DNA of 64,000 nt from Pseudochrobactrum saccharolyticum (GCF_008801715.1 NZ_VZPG01000003.1:62001-126000), one strand, 5' to 3'. Numbered from the stretch's first letter, positions 1-8,459 are shown. Numbers and translations: made by a program. The notes: a model not told the origin generated them from the sequence alone.

Positions 1-247
1 TAATGAACTGCCAGAACAGCAGGATAATCAGCAATGGCGACAGCATTTTGAGGGCAATTTGCCAATTTGCCAGCAAATAAAGCGCAGAGATAAAGAACAG
101 TGACAAAGACACAAGCTGCTGGAGCGCATTGCCCTGTTCCTGTGCGAGCAGCACCGACGGATCACGTAAATCCATAAAAGGTGTCAGCGTGACCCAGAAC
201 AAAAGAAAAATCAGTACAAACAGGAGCGTCTTACCTGTCCGGTTCAC
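1..247 (-). CDS. Polysaccharide polymerase / O-antigen ligase-like membrane protein, N-terminal part
   Basis: The gene begins at a GTG codon (position 247 reading leftwards) and runs off the window, so only 82 residues are visible. An AAAGGA ribosome site lies about 7 bases upstream and supports the GTG start. The visible part has a hydrophobic helix at about residues 8-22, a short loop carrying TPFMDL, and two more hydrophobic stretches at about 48-60 and 68-82. That layout and the TPF-D-L loop resemble the N-termini of rhizobial ExoQ/O-antigen ligase-type inner-membrane proteins, but this is a weak family match. The coding call is much surer than the product. Confidence 0.5.
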   Translation of the reverse strand, partial: MNRTGKTLLFVLIFLLFWVTLTPFMDLRDPSVLLAQEQGNALQQLVSLSLFFISALYLLANWQIALKMLSPLLIILLFWQFI

Positions 248-377
248 TAATTTTTCCTTTCAAAATCATTATCTATTTAAATAGCACTAATATATTTCAT
301 TCTGAACTTATTTCATTCTAGCACTTATGTATTTAAACTTCTATAATCTTGAAATTATGTCTGATTTTTGACTGAAA

Positions 378-1703
378 CTATATCCAGCGCAGCTCGGCTT
401 CCATACCCATACGATCTGTCCGGTTTCGCAAGTTGAAAAGCACACCGACACGTTTGGCGGCCGTTTCCACAATGGTCAGCCCCAGTCCGGTGCCGGTCTG
501 GCTCTTATTGCTGCCGCGATAAAAACGTGTGGTCAGCAACGGGATTTCTTCCTCCGCCACACCGGGCCCGCAATCTTTGACGACAATGCCGCTGCCGGTT
601 GGCAGGCTTTCCCAGCTGATAGTTTCGTTCTGCGGTGAATAATGCGTCGCATTTTCATAAATATTGCGCAGCATCAGTGTGAGATTATGCCGGTCTGTCT
701 GTATCACCTGTTCATAAAGAGCCGGATCAATGCGGTTTTCGACTTTTCGTCCGCTGACCGGATTTTGAGCAATGATTTCCTCAGCCAGCTGACCGAGATT
801 GACCTTCTCACTCATCACGGGAGAGGCATCGGCATCCAGCTTGGCCAAAGCCAGCAATTGGCGGACAAGACGGGTTGTCCGGTCTACGGACAACAAAATT
901 TGCTGTAATGCGCCTTCTTTAATTGCCGGATCGGCTGCCGCAAGTGCAATTTGTGCCTGTGTTTTCAAGCCGGCGAGGGGAGTGCGCAATTCATGGGCGG
1001 CAAAAGCCGTTACTTCCCGCTCATGGCGCCGTGCGGCTTCCACTTTGATAAACAGCCCGTTCAGTGCATCGGCCAATGGCCGTACTTCGGAAGGAATATT
1101 CGCCGCTTGCAACGGCCGCATATCATCCGCATCTTTTTGCCGGACTTTATCCGCCAGTTCATGCAATGGCCGCAGGCCACGGCCGAGACTGACCCAGATC
1201 AGGAAACCAAGCAGCGGCAGGATCAGAATAACCGGAGCGAGAAGCCCTTTAACCAGATCGCTGACAAGGCGGTCACGCAAAGCCAACCGGTCTGCAACGA
1301 TAATTCTTACGCCTTTTGCAGGATCAACGATTGTATAGACACGCCATAATTCACCCTCAACCACCTCATCGGAAAAGCCGGTGCTGTTGCCTGCTATTTT
1401 AATGTCCGGTGCGCCGGTTGAACTGCCGACGAGTTCGCCGTCCAGTGACCAGATCTGACAGGAAAGATAGCGTTCATAGCTGCCATGCTCATGTGGCAGG
1501 CTGATGGCTTTGGTTGTGTTCATGCCGGTGGAAGCATTGCCCAGCAGCGAATGCACCATGCGTGCGGCTTCCTGCAGACGTGTGTCGAGTACTTTTTCCA
1601 ACTCATTGCGGCTGTTAAAATAGGTCCATGCAACAGCACAGGCCCAGATAATGCCTGTGGCTGTGACGAGGATAATAAACAGTCTTTTATGCAGAGAAGT
1701 CAT
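378..1703 (-). CDS. Two-component sensor histidine kinase (PmrB/QseC/TctE-like)
   Basis: This 441-residue inner-membrane kinase senses a periplasmic signal and phosphorylates the regulator encoded just upstream. Two membrane helices (about 8-28 and 152-174) bracket a periplasmic domain of about 120 residues, as in the TctE/PmrB group. A HAMP-like linker follows, then the dimerisation box with the phospho-accepting histidine at 237 (AAHELRTPL), an N-box near 345 (NIYENATHY), and the ATP-lid boxes DCGPGV and GTGLGL. The start codon overlaps the stop of the regulator gene (TAATG), so the two are translationally coupled. The signal cannot be read from the sequence; cationic peptides, metals or carboxylates are known for relatives. 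Confidence 0.93.
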   Translation of the reverse strand: MTSLHKRLFIILVTATGIIWACAVAWTYFNSRNELEKVLDTRLQEAARMVHSLLGNASTGMNTTKAISLPHEHGSYERYLSCQIWSLDGELVGSSTGAPDIKIAGNSTGFSDEVVEGELWRVYTIVDPAKGVRIIVADRLALRDRLVSDLVKGLLAPVILILPLLGFLIWVSLGRGLRPLHELADKVRQKDADDMRPLQAANIPSEVRPLADALNGLFIKVEAARRHEREVTAFAAHELRTPLAGLKTQAQIALAAADPAIKEGALQQILLSVDRTTRLVRQLLALAKLDADASPVMSEKVNLGQLAEEIIAQNPVSGRKVENRIDPALYEQVIQTDRHNLTLMLRNIYENATHYSPQNETISWESLPTGSGIVVKDCGPGVAEEEIPLLTTRFYRGSNKSQTGTGLGLTIVETAAKRVGVLFNLRNRTDRMGMEAELRWI

Positions 1704-2362
1704 TATGTTACCCGCATCCGGTAGCCGAGGCCGCGCACGGTTTCAATGGCATCCCGCCCGACTTTATTGCGCAGATTATGGATATGCACTTCAACAGTAT
1801 TGCTTTCCACTTCTTCCTGCCAGCCATAGAGCCTTTCTTCAATATCACTCTTGGAGCGGATAATTCCGGGTCTTTCCATTAAAGCAGCCAATACGGCAAA
1901 CTCCCTGCGTGACAGCGGAACCCGTTCGCCTTTCACTTTTGCATTGAGGCTGGAAGGATCAAGCTCTACATGACCGGCAATCATGACTGCGCGGGCGCGT
2001 CCGGCACCGCGGCGGGCGATGGCTCTGACCCGCGCTGCCAGTTCATCGAGATCAAACGGTTTGCCCATATAATCATCAGCACCGCTATCCAGACCCGTAA
2101 TTCGGTCTGCGGTTTCATCCAGCGCTGTCAGCAATAAAACCGGTGTCTGATCTTTATCAGCGCGTATTTTCTTCAAAACATCAAGGCCGGAACCGTCCGG
2201 CAGCATCAGATCCAGCACAATCGCGTCAAAGCGTGAGCATGCCAATGCGGCCAGCGCATCTGCACAGGTAGCAACCTGATCCACGGTTGCGCCGGTCAGA
2301 CCCAGCCCGACCTTCAGGCCGTTGGACAAAACCGGATCATCTTCTACTACCAAAACACGCAT
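1703..2362 (-). CDS. OmpR-family response regulator (PmrA/QseB-like)
   Basis: A 219-residue transcription factor. The receiver domain (1-115) has the acidic pair D8-D9, phospho-acceptor D51, T79 and K101. The C-terminal half (about 125-219) is a winged helix with the recognition segment EVESNTVEVHIHNLRNKVG, which places it in the PmrA/QseB/TctD group. It is the first gene of a two-gene unit with the kinase. A direct repeat CTTAAG-N5-CTTAAG at 2487-2503, matching the site recognised by PmrA-type regulators, lies upstream and suggests autoregulation. The divergently transcribed dsbD is a possible second target. Confidence 0.93.
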   Translation of the reverse strand: MRVLVVEDDPVLSNGLKVGLGLTGATVDQVATCADALAALACSRFDAIVLDLMLPDGSGLDVLKKIRADKDQTPVLLLTALDETADRITGLDSGADDYMGKPFDLDELAARVRAIARRGAGRARAVMIAGHVELDPSSLNAKVKGERVPLSRREFAVLAALMERPGIIRSKSDIEERLYGWQEEVESNTVEVHIHNLRNKVGRDAIETVRGLGYRMRVT

Positions 2363-2486
2363 CTTATTCTCCGGAACATTCTCGCTTTCGGGCCCTCTTT
2401 CAGGCCCGCTTAGGAACGCACTTTAACTATCAATATTGTTCCGCTTAACTTTTGCGGTCTATTATCTGTAAGACTGGCTTTTCTGC

Positions 2487-2503
2487 CTTAAGGCTGACTT
2501 AAG
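2487..2503. promoter_or_regulatory. Candidate PmrA/QseB-type operator (CTTAAG-N5-CTTAAG)
   Basis: Two perfect CTTAAG hexamers are spaced by 5 bases, giving an 11-base period, in the divergent region between the response regulator and dsbD. This is the textbook direct-repeat layout for PmrA/QseB-class winged-helix dimers. It lies about 125 bases before the regulator gene and about 210 bases before dsbD. Binding is inferred. Confidence 0.55.
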
Positions 2504-2644
2504 GTCATAAGATAGTATGGACATTATAACAGGCATCCGCCTATCTGTGTGATATTCGGGCGTCTTATTAGGGTATCGCATACAAGATTCTACAGCGTGT
2601 TGAGTTTAATGGCATTCATGGCACTCGCTCTAGGTTCTTTCAAT

Positions 2645-2689
2645 TGTCGCATGTTCGCGAACGCTAAATGAACTCATTTAGCTGCGACA
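2645..2689. repeat. Nested inverted repeat upstream of dsbD
   Basis: The outer arms are TGTCGCA (2645-2651) and TGCGACA (2683-2689). The inner arms are a perfect 9-base pair, GCTAAATGA (2663-2671) and TCATTTAGC (2674-2682), with a 2-base loop. The rest of the 350-base divergent region holds the operator above and no gene that can be supported. The element could be a hairpin in the dsbD leader, an operator, or a degenerate copy of a dispersed rhizobial intergenic repeat. Confidence 0.5.
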
Positions 2690-2712
2690 TGCTTTAGTTT
2701 TCGCAGGATAAT

Positions 2713-4602
2713 ATGATCCGACATTTTTACCGACAGCTTTTCAGTCTGCTCTTTTTCAGCATTGTATTATCTGCTGCTTTTACACCTGTGACCGGTATTC
2801 AGGCTGTTGCGCAAACCATGCGCAGCGCTGAAGAAGTTATGCAATTGAGTGTCACGCGCGATGAGAAAAACGCGCTGCAATTTCAATGGAATATTGCGCC
2901 TAAAATCTACATGTATCGCGACAAGATACAGGTCGAAAAACCGGACGGTACAGTACTTCCTGCCGATGTCAGTGAAGGTGTCATCAAGGATGATATGAAT
3001 TTCGGCCGTACCGAAGTCTTGTATAACCGTGCTTTTGCACAGGTGCCTGAAAATGCGCTGCCGAAAGAGGGGCATGTTCTGGTGCGCTGGCAGGGATGTG
3101 AGGAAGACAGTATCTGCTATCCGCCGGTAACACGCTCGCTTGATCTGCAAACACTGGAGCTTTCCAAAGTGGCGCTGGGTCTGGGAGGTCTGTCACAAAC
3201 GGAACTTGCTGCCCCAGATTTATCACTGACCGATGATACTGCGCCTGCACAGGAACCCGCAGCACCGGCTGAAACCGGATTGATTGCAAGCCTCACCGAT
3301 GTCAGCACGGAAGAAGTGACGGCATGGCTTGGCTCCAATTTCGCTTTCATGCTGGCCGGATTTTTTGGCTTTGGTCTGTTACTGGCACTGACGCCCTGCG
3401 TTTTCCCGATGATTCCGATCCTGTCGGGAATGCTGGCAAAATCCGGTGAAAAACTGTCATCCGGCCGCGGCTTTGTCTTGTCATCGGCTTATGTGGTGGC
3501 GATGGCTGCAGCCTATGCCGTGCTTGGCTTTGCCGCATCCTGGTCGGGTTATAATTTGCAGGCCGCATTGCAAACACCCTATGCGCTTGGGTTTATGGCA
3601 TTGGTGTTTGTCGCGCTCGCTTTGTCGATGTTCGGCTATTATGAATTGCAACTACCGCAAGGCTGGACAAATTTCTTCAGCCGCAACACATCCGGTAAAG
3701 GCGGTGCGATCAGCGGCGCTTTGGTGCTTGGTTTTGGTTCCGCGCTGATTGTCGGGCCTTGTGTGACCCCGCCGCTTGCCGCTGCATTGCTCTATGTTGC
3801 GCAGACCGGTGATGCCGTACGCGGTGCCTCTGCTCTGTTCGCTCTGGGACTGGGCATGGGGGTACCGCTGATTGTTTTTGGTACATTTGGCGCAAAATAT
3901 CTGCCGAAATCCGGCCCGTGGCTCAATACAATCAAACAGATTTTCGGTGTCGTCTTTCTGGGACTGGCGATCTACATGATCCTGCGCTTGCTTTCCGACG
4001 AAAATGCAATGTTGTTGCTGGCGCTCACGGCACTGGCTTGCGGTGTTTTCCTCGGTGTGTTTGACCGCCTGAACGCTAAAAGCACCGCATGGATGCGCCT
4101 TGAAAAAACTACCGGTATTGCCGCTCTGATTTATGGCACCTTACTGATGGTCGGTTTTGCAGGCGGTTCAACGGATCCGTGGCAACCATTGGGCTTTTTA
4201 CAGGGCAGCACCCAACAGATTGCACAGACTGCTACAGCCCAGCCGGTCAGAATTGTAAAAACTTCAGCTGAATATGATCAGGTGCTCAATCAGGCAATTG
4301 CGACAGGTAAGCCGGTGCTGGTGGACTTCACCGCAGACTGGTGCACGACCTGTAAGAGCAATGAAAAAGTGATGAAGAAGCCGGAATATGCGGGACGTCT
4401 GGGTAATCTCACACTGATTAAAGCGGATATCACCGATTATAATGATGCCAGCCGTGATCTGATGCAGCGTTTTAATGTTGTCGGGCCGCCAACGCTGATG
4501 TTCCTTGAAGCACAAACAGCCAAAGAACAGACGCAAAATCGCATCATTGGCGAATTGACGCCGGACAAGCTGGACAATCGTCTTCAGGCGCTCGGCCTCT
4601 GA
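2713..4602 (+). CDS. dsbD: Thiol:disulfide interchange protein DsbD
   Basis: This 629-residue inner-membrane protein carries electrons from cytoplasmic thioredoxin to periplasmic thiol proteins. After a signal sequence (about 1-34), the periplasmic alpha domain has the C129/C135 pair (QGCEEDSICYPP). The membrane domain of about eight helices (about 210-480) contains the two buried cysteines in LTPCVFP and VGPCVTPP. The C-terminal periplasmic thioredoxin domain has the WCTTC active site. All six redox cysteines are present, so the full relay should work. The downstream DsbA-like gene is a plausible partner. The start at 2713 follows a GCAGGA ribosome site. Confidence 0.95.
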   Translation: MIRHFYRQLFSLLFFSIVLSAAFTPVTGIQAVAQTMRSAEEVMQLSVTRDEKNALQFQWNIAPKIYMYRDKIQVEKPDGTVLPADVSEGVIKDDMNFGRTEVLYNRAFAQVPENALPKEGHVLVRWQGCEEDSICYPPVTRSLDLQTLELSKVALGLGGLSQTELAAPDLSLTDDTAPAQEPAAPAETGLIASLTDVSTEEVTAWLGSNFAFMLAGFFGFGLLLALTPCVFPMIPILSGMLAKSGEKLSSGRGFVLSSAYVVAMAAAYAVLGFAASWSGYNLQAALQTPYALGFMALVFVALALSMFGYYELQLPQGWTNFFSRNTSGKGGAISGALVLGFGSALIVGPCVTPPLAAALLYVAQTGDAVRGASALFALGLGMGVPLIVFGTFGAKYLPKSGPWLNTIKQIFGVVFLGLAIYMILRLLSDENAMLLLALTALACGVFLGVFDRLNAKSTAWMRLEKTTGIAALIYGTLLMVGFAGGSTDPWQPLGFLQGSTQQIAQTATAQPVRIVKTSAEYDQVLNQAIATGKPVLVDFTADWCTTCKSNEKVMKKPEYAGRLGNLTLIKADITDYNDASRDLMQRFNVVGPPTLMFLEAQTAKEQTQNRIIGELTPDKLDNRLQALGL

Positions 4603-4645
4603 GCCGCGCCAACCTTATTTACCTATTGCATTGCAGGAGAACCAT

Positions 4646-5278
4646 ATGCAACGCCGCCAGTTCCTTCAACTCTCATCCGGTATTGCGCTGAGCACTGCTT
4701 ATCTGCTGAACAGCCAGCAAAGTGCTTTTGCGCAGGAGGTTGATGTCAACGGGATTCTCTATGATCCGGAAGCGCCTGCCGGCGGCAATCCGAAAGGCGA
4801 TCTGACCATTGTCGTTTTCACCGATTATAACTGCATTTACTGCAAAAAATCCGGTGTTGATCTGGCGCGTATCGTTAAGGAAGATGGAAATATCCGTCTT
4901 GTCTATAAAGAATGGCCGATCCTGACGGAATCGTCAGTCTATGGTTCCCAGCTGGCACTGGCAGCGCAATATCAGGGAAAATATGAAGTCGTTCATAAAG
5001 CACTGATGTCCATTCCGGGCGGCAAAGTGTCTAAAAAGGCGATGCTTGATGCGGTTAAAGCCTCCGGCATTGATATGCAGCAATTGCAGGCTGATCTGAA
5101 CAAAAACAACGGTAAAATCACTGCGCAGCTGAAGCGTGTCATGTCGCAGGCGGAATCAATCGGCGTTGAAGGCACGCCAACGCATCTGATCGGCCCGTTC
5201 CGGGCGATGGCACTGGATTATAACGGTTTCAAAATGGCGGTGGCTGATGCCCGTGCTCGCGAGAAGGCGGCGAAATAA
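4646..5278 (+). CDS. DsbA-family thioredoxin-fold protein, Tat-type signal
   Basis: The ATG at 4646 is chosen because CAGGAGA lies 6 bases before it; a TTG 15 bases earlier is also in frame. The 210-residue product starts with a twin-arginine-like signal (RRQFLQL then a hydrophobic stretch, cleavage near SAFA-Q), so it may be exported folded. The mature part has a thioredoxin fold with CIYC at residues 63-66 and a cis-proline loop (EGTPTH). It belongs to the DsbA/DsbG-like oxidoreductases found with DsbD in many alphaproteobacteria. It sits 43 bases after dsbD in the same direction, so the two probably form one unit. Whether it acts as oxidase or reductase is open. Confidence 0.88.
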   Translation: MQRRQFLQLSSGIALSTAYLLNSQQSAFAQEVDVNGILYDPEAPAGGNPKGDLTIVVFTDYNCIYCKKSGVDLARIVKEDGNIRLVYKEWPILTESSVYGSQLALAAQYQGKYEVVHKALMSIPGGKVSKKAMLDAVKASGIDMQQLQADLNKNNGKITAQLKRVMSQAESIGVEGTPTHLIGPFRAMALDYNGFKMAVADARAREKAAK

Positions 5279-5357
5279 CAAGCCAGAGCGGTAATGCCAA
5301 TATTACCTGTAAGTGCGAGCGGCTCGAAAGTCGCCGTTCTCTGACCGGAGTTTTATA

Positions 5358-5795
5358 ATGAATGATCCGCTGACCCATAATCGCTATAGCAAGTCCGGCG
5401 AACAGCGGGTCGTTTATCATAATAATGGTGCTTATATAAATGCAGCACCGCCTGAGACAAAAGCCTATATGGCGGCATTGCTCACATCCCTGACCAATCA
5501 TGTGCAGGCATTATCTGCAGGATGTGAATCAAAACTGGCTTTTACCATCCGTGTGGTTTGCCACGGCGCGGGTCTGGATTTGTTTCAGATTGCGGAAGCC
5601 GACGATATTCTGAAAAAGCGTTTTGATAATTTATGCGAACAGGGCGTTCGGTTTCTGGCCTGCGCCAATACAATGCGCGCGCGTAATCTCGAGATTAAAA
5701 ACCTGTATCGTCTTTCAGAAGATGACGTGGTGCCAAGCGGCGTTGCAGAACTTGCATATCTGCAAATACAGGGCTTTGCCTATATCCATCTTTGA
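5358..5795 (+). CDS. DsrE-family sulfur-relay-like protein
   Basis: A 145-residue protein with no signal peptide, probably cytoplasmic. The segment GVRFLACANTMRARNL, with a cysteine at 102, matches the conserved cysteine region of DsrE/YchN-like small proteins, which carry or bind sulfur in sulfur-relay chemistry. The ATG at 5358 is preceded by CCGGAG; an earlier in-frame GTG at 5313 lacks a ribosome site. It follows the DsbA-like gene after 79 bases and may be transcribed with it. Function beyond the family is unknown. The BigR sulfur operon at 18.7-20.8 kb shows that the organism handles reactive sulfur. Confidence 0.75.
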   Translation: MNDPLTHNRYSKSGEQRVVYHNNGAYINAAPPETKAYMAALLTSLTNHVQALSAGCESKLAFTIRVVCHGAGLDLFQIAEADDILKKRFDNLCEQGVRFLACANTMRARNLEIKNLYRLSEDDVVPSGVAELAYLQIQGFAYIHL

Positions 5796-5830
5796 GTGTT
5801 GAAGACCAAAAACTGGTTGCCGAAAAAGTA

Positions 5831-5944
5831 AACGCCCGACGCTGGGAGGAGCATCGGGCGTTACAATGAATGACCGGTTGGGAGGAGGGAGACCGGTCTT
5901 CGATCAAACCTGAGTTGGGAGGAGGAGGGAGGCTCAGGTTTGAT
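5831..5944 (-). ncRNA. Three-hairpin anti-Shine-Dalgarno small RNA (CcsR / alpha-r14 / cuckoo-like)
   Basis: Reading the minus strand directly after the DUF1127 gene, three hairpins occur in a row. Each displays a C/U-rich loop complementary to ribosome-binding sites. Hairpin 1 (5903-5944) has a perfect 12-base stem and a loop with CCTCCCTCCTCCTCCC. Hairpin 2 (5872-5898) has a 7-base stem and loop CTCCCTCCTCCC. Hairpin 3 (5831-5862) has a 13-base stem with one G-U pair, loop CCTCCC, and then TTTACTTTTT, which could end transcription. CCUCCUCCC-loop RNAs downstream of DUF1127 genes are known in alphaproteobacteria (CcsR of Rhodobacter, alpha-r14 of Sinorhizobium, cuckoo family). The RNAs may be processed from the DUF1127 transcript. 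Confidence 0.8.
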
Positions 5945-5960
5945 ATCTCTGTAATTCTTA

Positions 5961-6107
5961 TTAGCGCTGAGCTGCCTTGCGAGCTACAAACGGAATTTCT
6001 GCAGGCAGGATGCCGAGATCGTTCAGTTCGCGAGTTGAGAGGCGGTTCAGTTCGTTCACTGTGCTGCGGTAACGGCGCCAGTTGTTGTAAGAGCGGATCA
6101 GGTTCAT
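5961..6107 (-). CDS. DUF1127 small arginine-rich protein
   Basis: A 48-residue gene. It has the DUF1127 (YjiS-like) pattern: a basic N-terminal helix (NNWRRYRST) followed by LNRLSTRELNDLGI. Family members in alphaproteobacteria are small RNA-binding or stress-related proteins that affect RNA turnover and phosphate or carbon metabolism. An AGGTGAG ribosome site stands upstream. Its 3' end is 17 bases from the first anti-Shine-Dalgarno hairpin, the same order as in the ccaF1-ccsR locus of Rhodobacter, so gene and RNAs probably share a promoter. Confidence 0.88.
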   Translation of the reverse strand: MNLIRSYNNWRRYRSTVNELNRLSTRELNDLGILPAEIPFVARKAAQR

Positions 6108-6400
6108 GTTTCTCACCTAGAAAATTTTATGTCGTTGTTTGTTGAGTTGTATATAGCCCTAATGATCTGAAATGAGCAGAGACAAATTTGCATAGCTGCG
6201 TTGCTTATTCGGATTGGGAAAACGCTCCGTCAGGCATTAAATTGTCATAATCATCATTTTAAGTGAAAAACTTGCCGCAAAAGCGCTCAGCGCAGCCCTG
6301 AAGCGGCCACAATCCCCCTGAAATTCGGATAAGACCTGCTTTTTCTTGGAAAGACGCGCATAGCTATGCAGGGCTGGCGGGAAACATCTGTGTAAATGCG
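6108..6400. other. Intergenic region upstream of the DUF1127 gene
   Basis: About 290 bases without a supportable gene. It should hold the DUF1127 promoter on the minus strand, though no convincing pair of promoter boxes stands out. A perfect 12-base palindrome (GCATAGCTATGC) lies at 6358-6369, and a partial copy (GCATAGCTGCG) begins near 6191. Their role is unknown. Confidence 0.4.
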
Positions 6401-7048
6401 CTACTGAATGCCTGAATAGGCGACCATGGGGCCATCACTGTCGAGATCAATAAACGCTCTTTTCCCGCGTCTTCCTACAGCCATAAAGACGATCTTTGCC
6501 GGATGAACCTCCAGAAAGCGCAAAGCGTTTCCGTTTTGATCGTAATGTGTAATGTCGCTGCCACCCGTTTCCTTAAAACCTTGCTTTTGCATAAAGTCTT
6601 CATTTGCACATACGACGGCAAAGATTTTAAGGCGCTTTGGTCGCTGGAATAAGCCGACTAAAATACCGGTTGCTGTCATTAGCAAGGTTGCGCTAGCACC
6701 AAGAAAAATGGCGCCAGTCAAGGAATGTGTGTTTGCTTCAGTCGATGTAACGGAGATCAAATAGAATATAATAACTGACCATGCGGCAATGCTAATGGCA
6801 ATCAGGAGAAGGTTGCCAATTAATGTCAGGAAAAGAGTTCCGAAAAACCCGCGATTGTGACCTCTGACAAGACCTCGTCCGCCAATAAAGGGGCAGACAA
6901 AGGCGGCCGCTAATAAAAGAAGCAAGCCCGCACTGTTTTTGGTACCTTTATATAAGTCGCGGCCCGCAGCGAATCCGAAACCTGCAATAGCTGCGCCGCC
7001 AACACCTGCTGCCAGCATAGATAGTTTTAATGGTTCAGAGCGTTTCAT
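6401..7048 (-). CDS. Unknown membrane protein, four predicted helices
   Basis: Not recognised. The 215-residue product has hydrophobic stretches at about 9-28, 39-57, 67-99 and 108-129, then a soluble C-terminal domain (about 140-215) containing KIFAVVCANEDF and FMAVGRRGKRAFIDLDSDG. The ATG at 7048 lies inside the last codons of the upstream gene (14-base overlap), so the pair is translationally coupled and probably works together. A longer reading to 7141 has no ribosome site and overlaps more. The glycine-rich first helices resemble small-solute channels, but no family can be named. Confidence 0.7.
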   Translation of the reverse strand: MKRSEPLKLSMLAAGVGGAAIAGFGFAAGRDLYKGTKNSAGLLLLLAAAFVCPFIGGRGLVRGHNRGFFGTLFLTLIGNLLLIAISIAAWSVIIFYLISVTSTEANTHSLTGAIFLGASATLLMTATGILVGLFQRPKRLKIFAVVCANEDFMQKQGFKETGGSDITHYDQNGNALRFLEVHPAKIVFMAVGRRGKRAFIDLDSDGPMVAYSGIQ

Positions 7049-8300
7049 GGGCCGCTCGTTGTTTCTTGCGGTTGATAAGACGATACGTAGATTTCGACAG
7101 GGAATAAACCAGCCAGATTGCCCATGCGATCCAAATCGCAACGGAGATCAGCACAGAGATAACTAAATATAGCAATTTGCCTAATCTGATGGCGTTTTTG
7201 CCAAGCAATTTGATGACGGATGAGGTTTTCTCGGCAAATTTATCCGACAATTTGGCGAATTTTCGCAAGTCCTTTGCATCATCTGCATATGCCAGTGCCC
7301 GCATAGAGGTACTGACACCTGCACTGGATAGTAGTTTTCCGGATGCGGAAGTAAGGTCATCCAATTCTTTAACGGCTTTTGTATTGATGACGCCATCAAA
7401 TCTTTTTCCCAATGCTGCGAGATCAAGTGGGCTCGCTTCATGCAAAAGGGTTTCTGAATCTGTGAAATCACCTTTAAACAGTTTCTTATAGTCAATATTT
7501 TTAGCGGCACTCGTCATCTTTGATAGCGACGGAATTTTGTATAAAGGCTCCGGGCTTGTTAAAGCCTTTGTTAATGCAGGCTTATTGATGAGCTTGGAAG
7601 AAATGCCTGTTATTTTTTCAATGAGCGGACGCGACAGTTTTCGGGTCTTGTATGCGCCCTTTATTAATGAAGCGCCTTTATCGACTTGAGCCGCAGCTAG
7701 TATAACAGGAACAGTAACGGGAGCATTGGCTGGGTTCACGGTCGCAACTTTAGCACTCCACGTTACAACTGAACTGGATAGTCCTACTGTGGCGATGCCT
7801 AAGGTGATTGCATCATAGCTTTCACCTGCTATGAACTTAGTGCCTTCGGTCTTAATGTCTCTTAAGTCGCCATATCCAACATAATCAGATGCGAGGCTGC
7901 CGATCAGTGTTTGCACTGAATTGACTTCGCCATAGGCAAACCCGTTCACAAAACCGGATGTGTAGCGGTAGGTTGCCGCCAGATAACCTTCCTCGGTTTT
8001 CTCTATCAGTTCTGGCGGGAGTGTGTGCCCGTAATCTGTTGCCAAGGCGACAAGATTTTGCGCTTCCGCAATATCATCCTCATCCAGCGCAGTCTGAACT
8101 TCAAAGGCGAATTGTTCCGTTGTCAGGGCAGACAATCTGTAATGAGAAATTGCAAAAGGATCCCACCAGTTCAAAGCGAGTTTGAGCGCTGCAAACTGAT
8201 TGGAATATGTGAAAGTGATTGCCGAGAAGAGCAAAATACCTGCACTGGCAAGCTGAGAAGCTTTCTTATAGGTTTTAAGCAAAACTACCCCCGTGGCCAT
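7035..8300 (-). CDS. Unknown membrane-anchored protein
   Basis: Not recognised. The 421-residue product has an N-terminal hydrophobic helix (about 17-36), a long, largely soluble and helical middle rich in lysine and serine, a moderately hydrophobic segment at about 165-200, and a strong C-terminal double helix (about 370-402, rich in isoleucine and tryptophan) ending in a basic tail. It is the first gene of a two-gene unit with the overlapping membrane protein downstream. The upstream 159 bases (8301-8459) are AT-rich and could hold its promoter. The topology suggests a large domain held at the inner membrane at both ends. Confidence 0.7.
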   Translation of the reverse strand: MATGVVLLKTYKKASQLASAGILLFSAITFTYSNQFAALKLALNWWDPFAISHYRLSALTTEQFAFEVQTALDEDDIAEAQNLVALATDYGHTLPPELIEKTEEGYLAATYRYTSGFVNGFAYGEVNSVQTLIGSLASDYVGYGDLRDIKTEGTKFIAGESYDAITLGIATVGLSSSVVTWSAKVATVNPANAPVTVPVILAAAQVDKGASLIKGAYKTRKLSRPLIEKITGISSKLINKPALTKALTSPEPLYKIPSLSKMTSAAKNIDYKKLFKGDFTDSETLLHEASPLDLAALGKRFDGVINTKAVKELDDLTSASGKLLSSAGVSTSMRALAYADDAKDLRKFAKLSDKFAEKTSSVIKLLGKNAIRLGKLLYLVISVLISVAIWIAWAIWLVYSLSKSTYRLINRKKQRAAHETL

Positions 8301-8459
8301 GCCTAAAGATTATGTAGTGCTACATAACTCACGGGAATAAAAATGACAGCAATATTTATAGTTTTATTATTTTAGTAAATAACTTTAGAATAATTGAATA
8401 TTAATATCCAAAGAACATTACATTCGTATATTATTTACTAATGATAATCTCTTTAAAAT

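Noticed and set aside
5841-5940. Repeated GGGAGGAG on the plus strand, looking like a short repeat array
   Set aside because: The copies are unevenly spaced and each lies in the loop of a different hairpin on the minus strand; this is the anti-Shine-Dalgarno RNA, not a CRISPR or tandem repeat.
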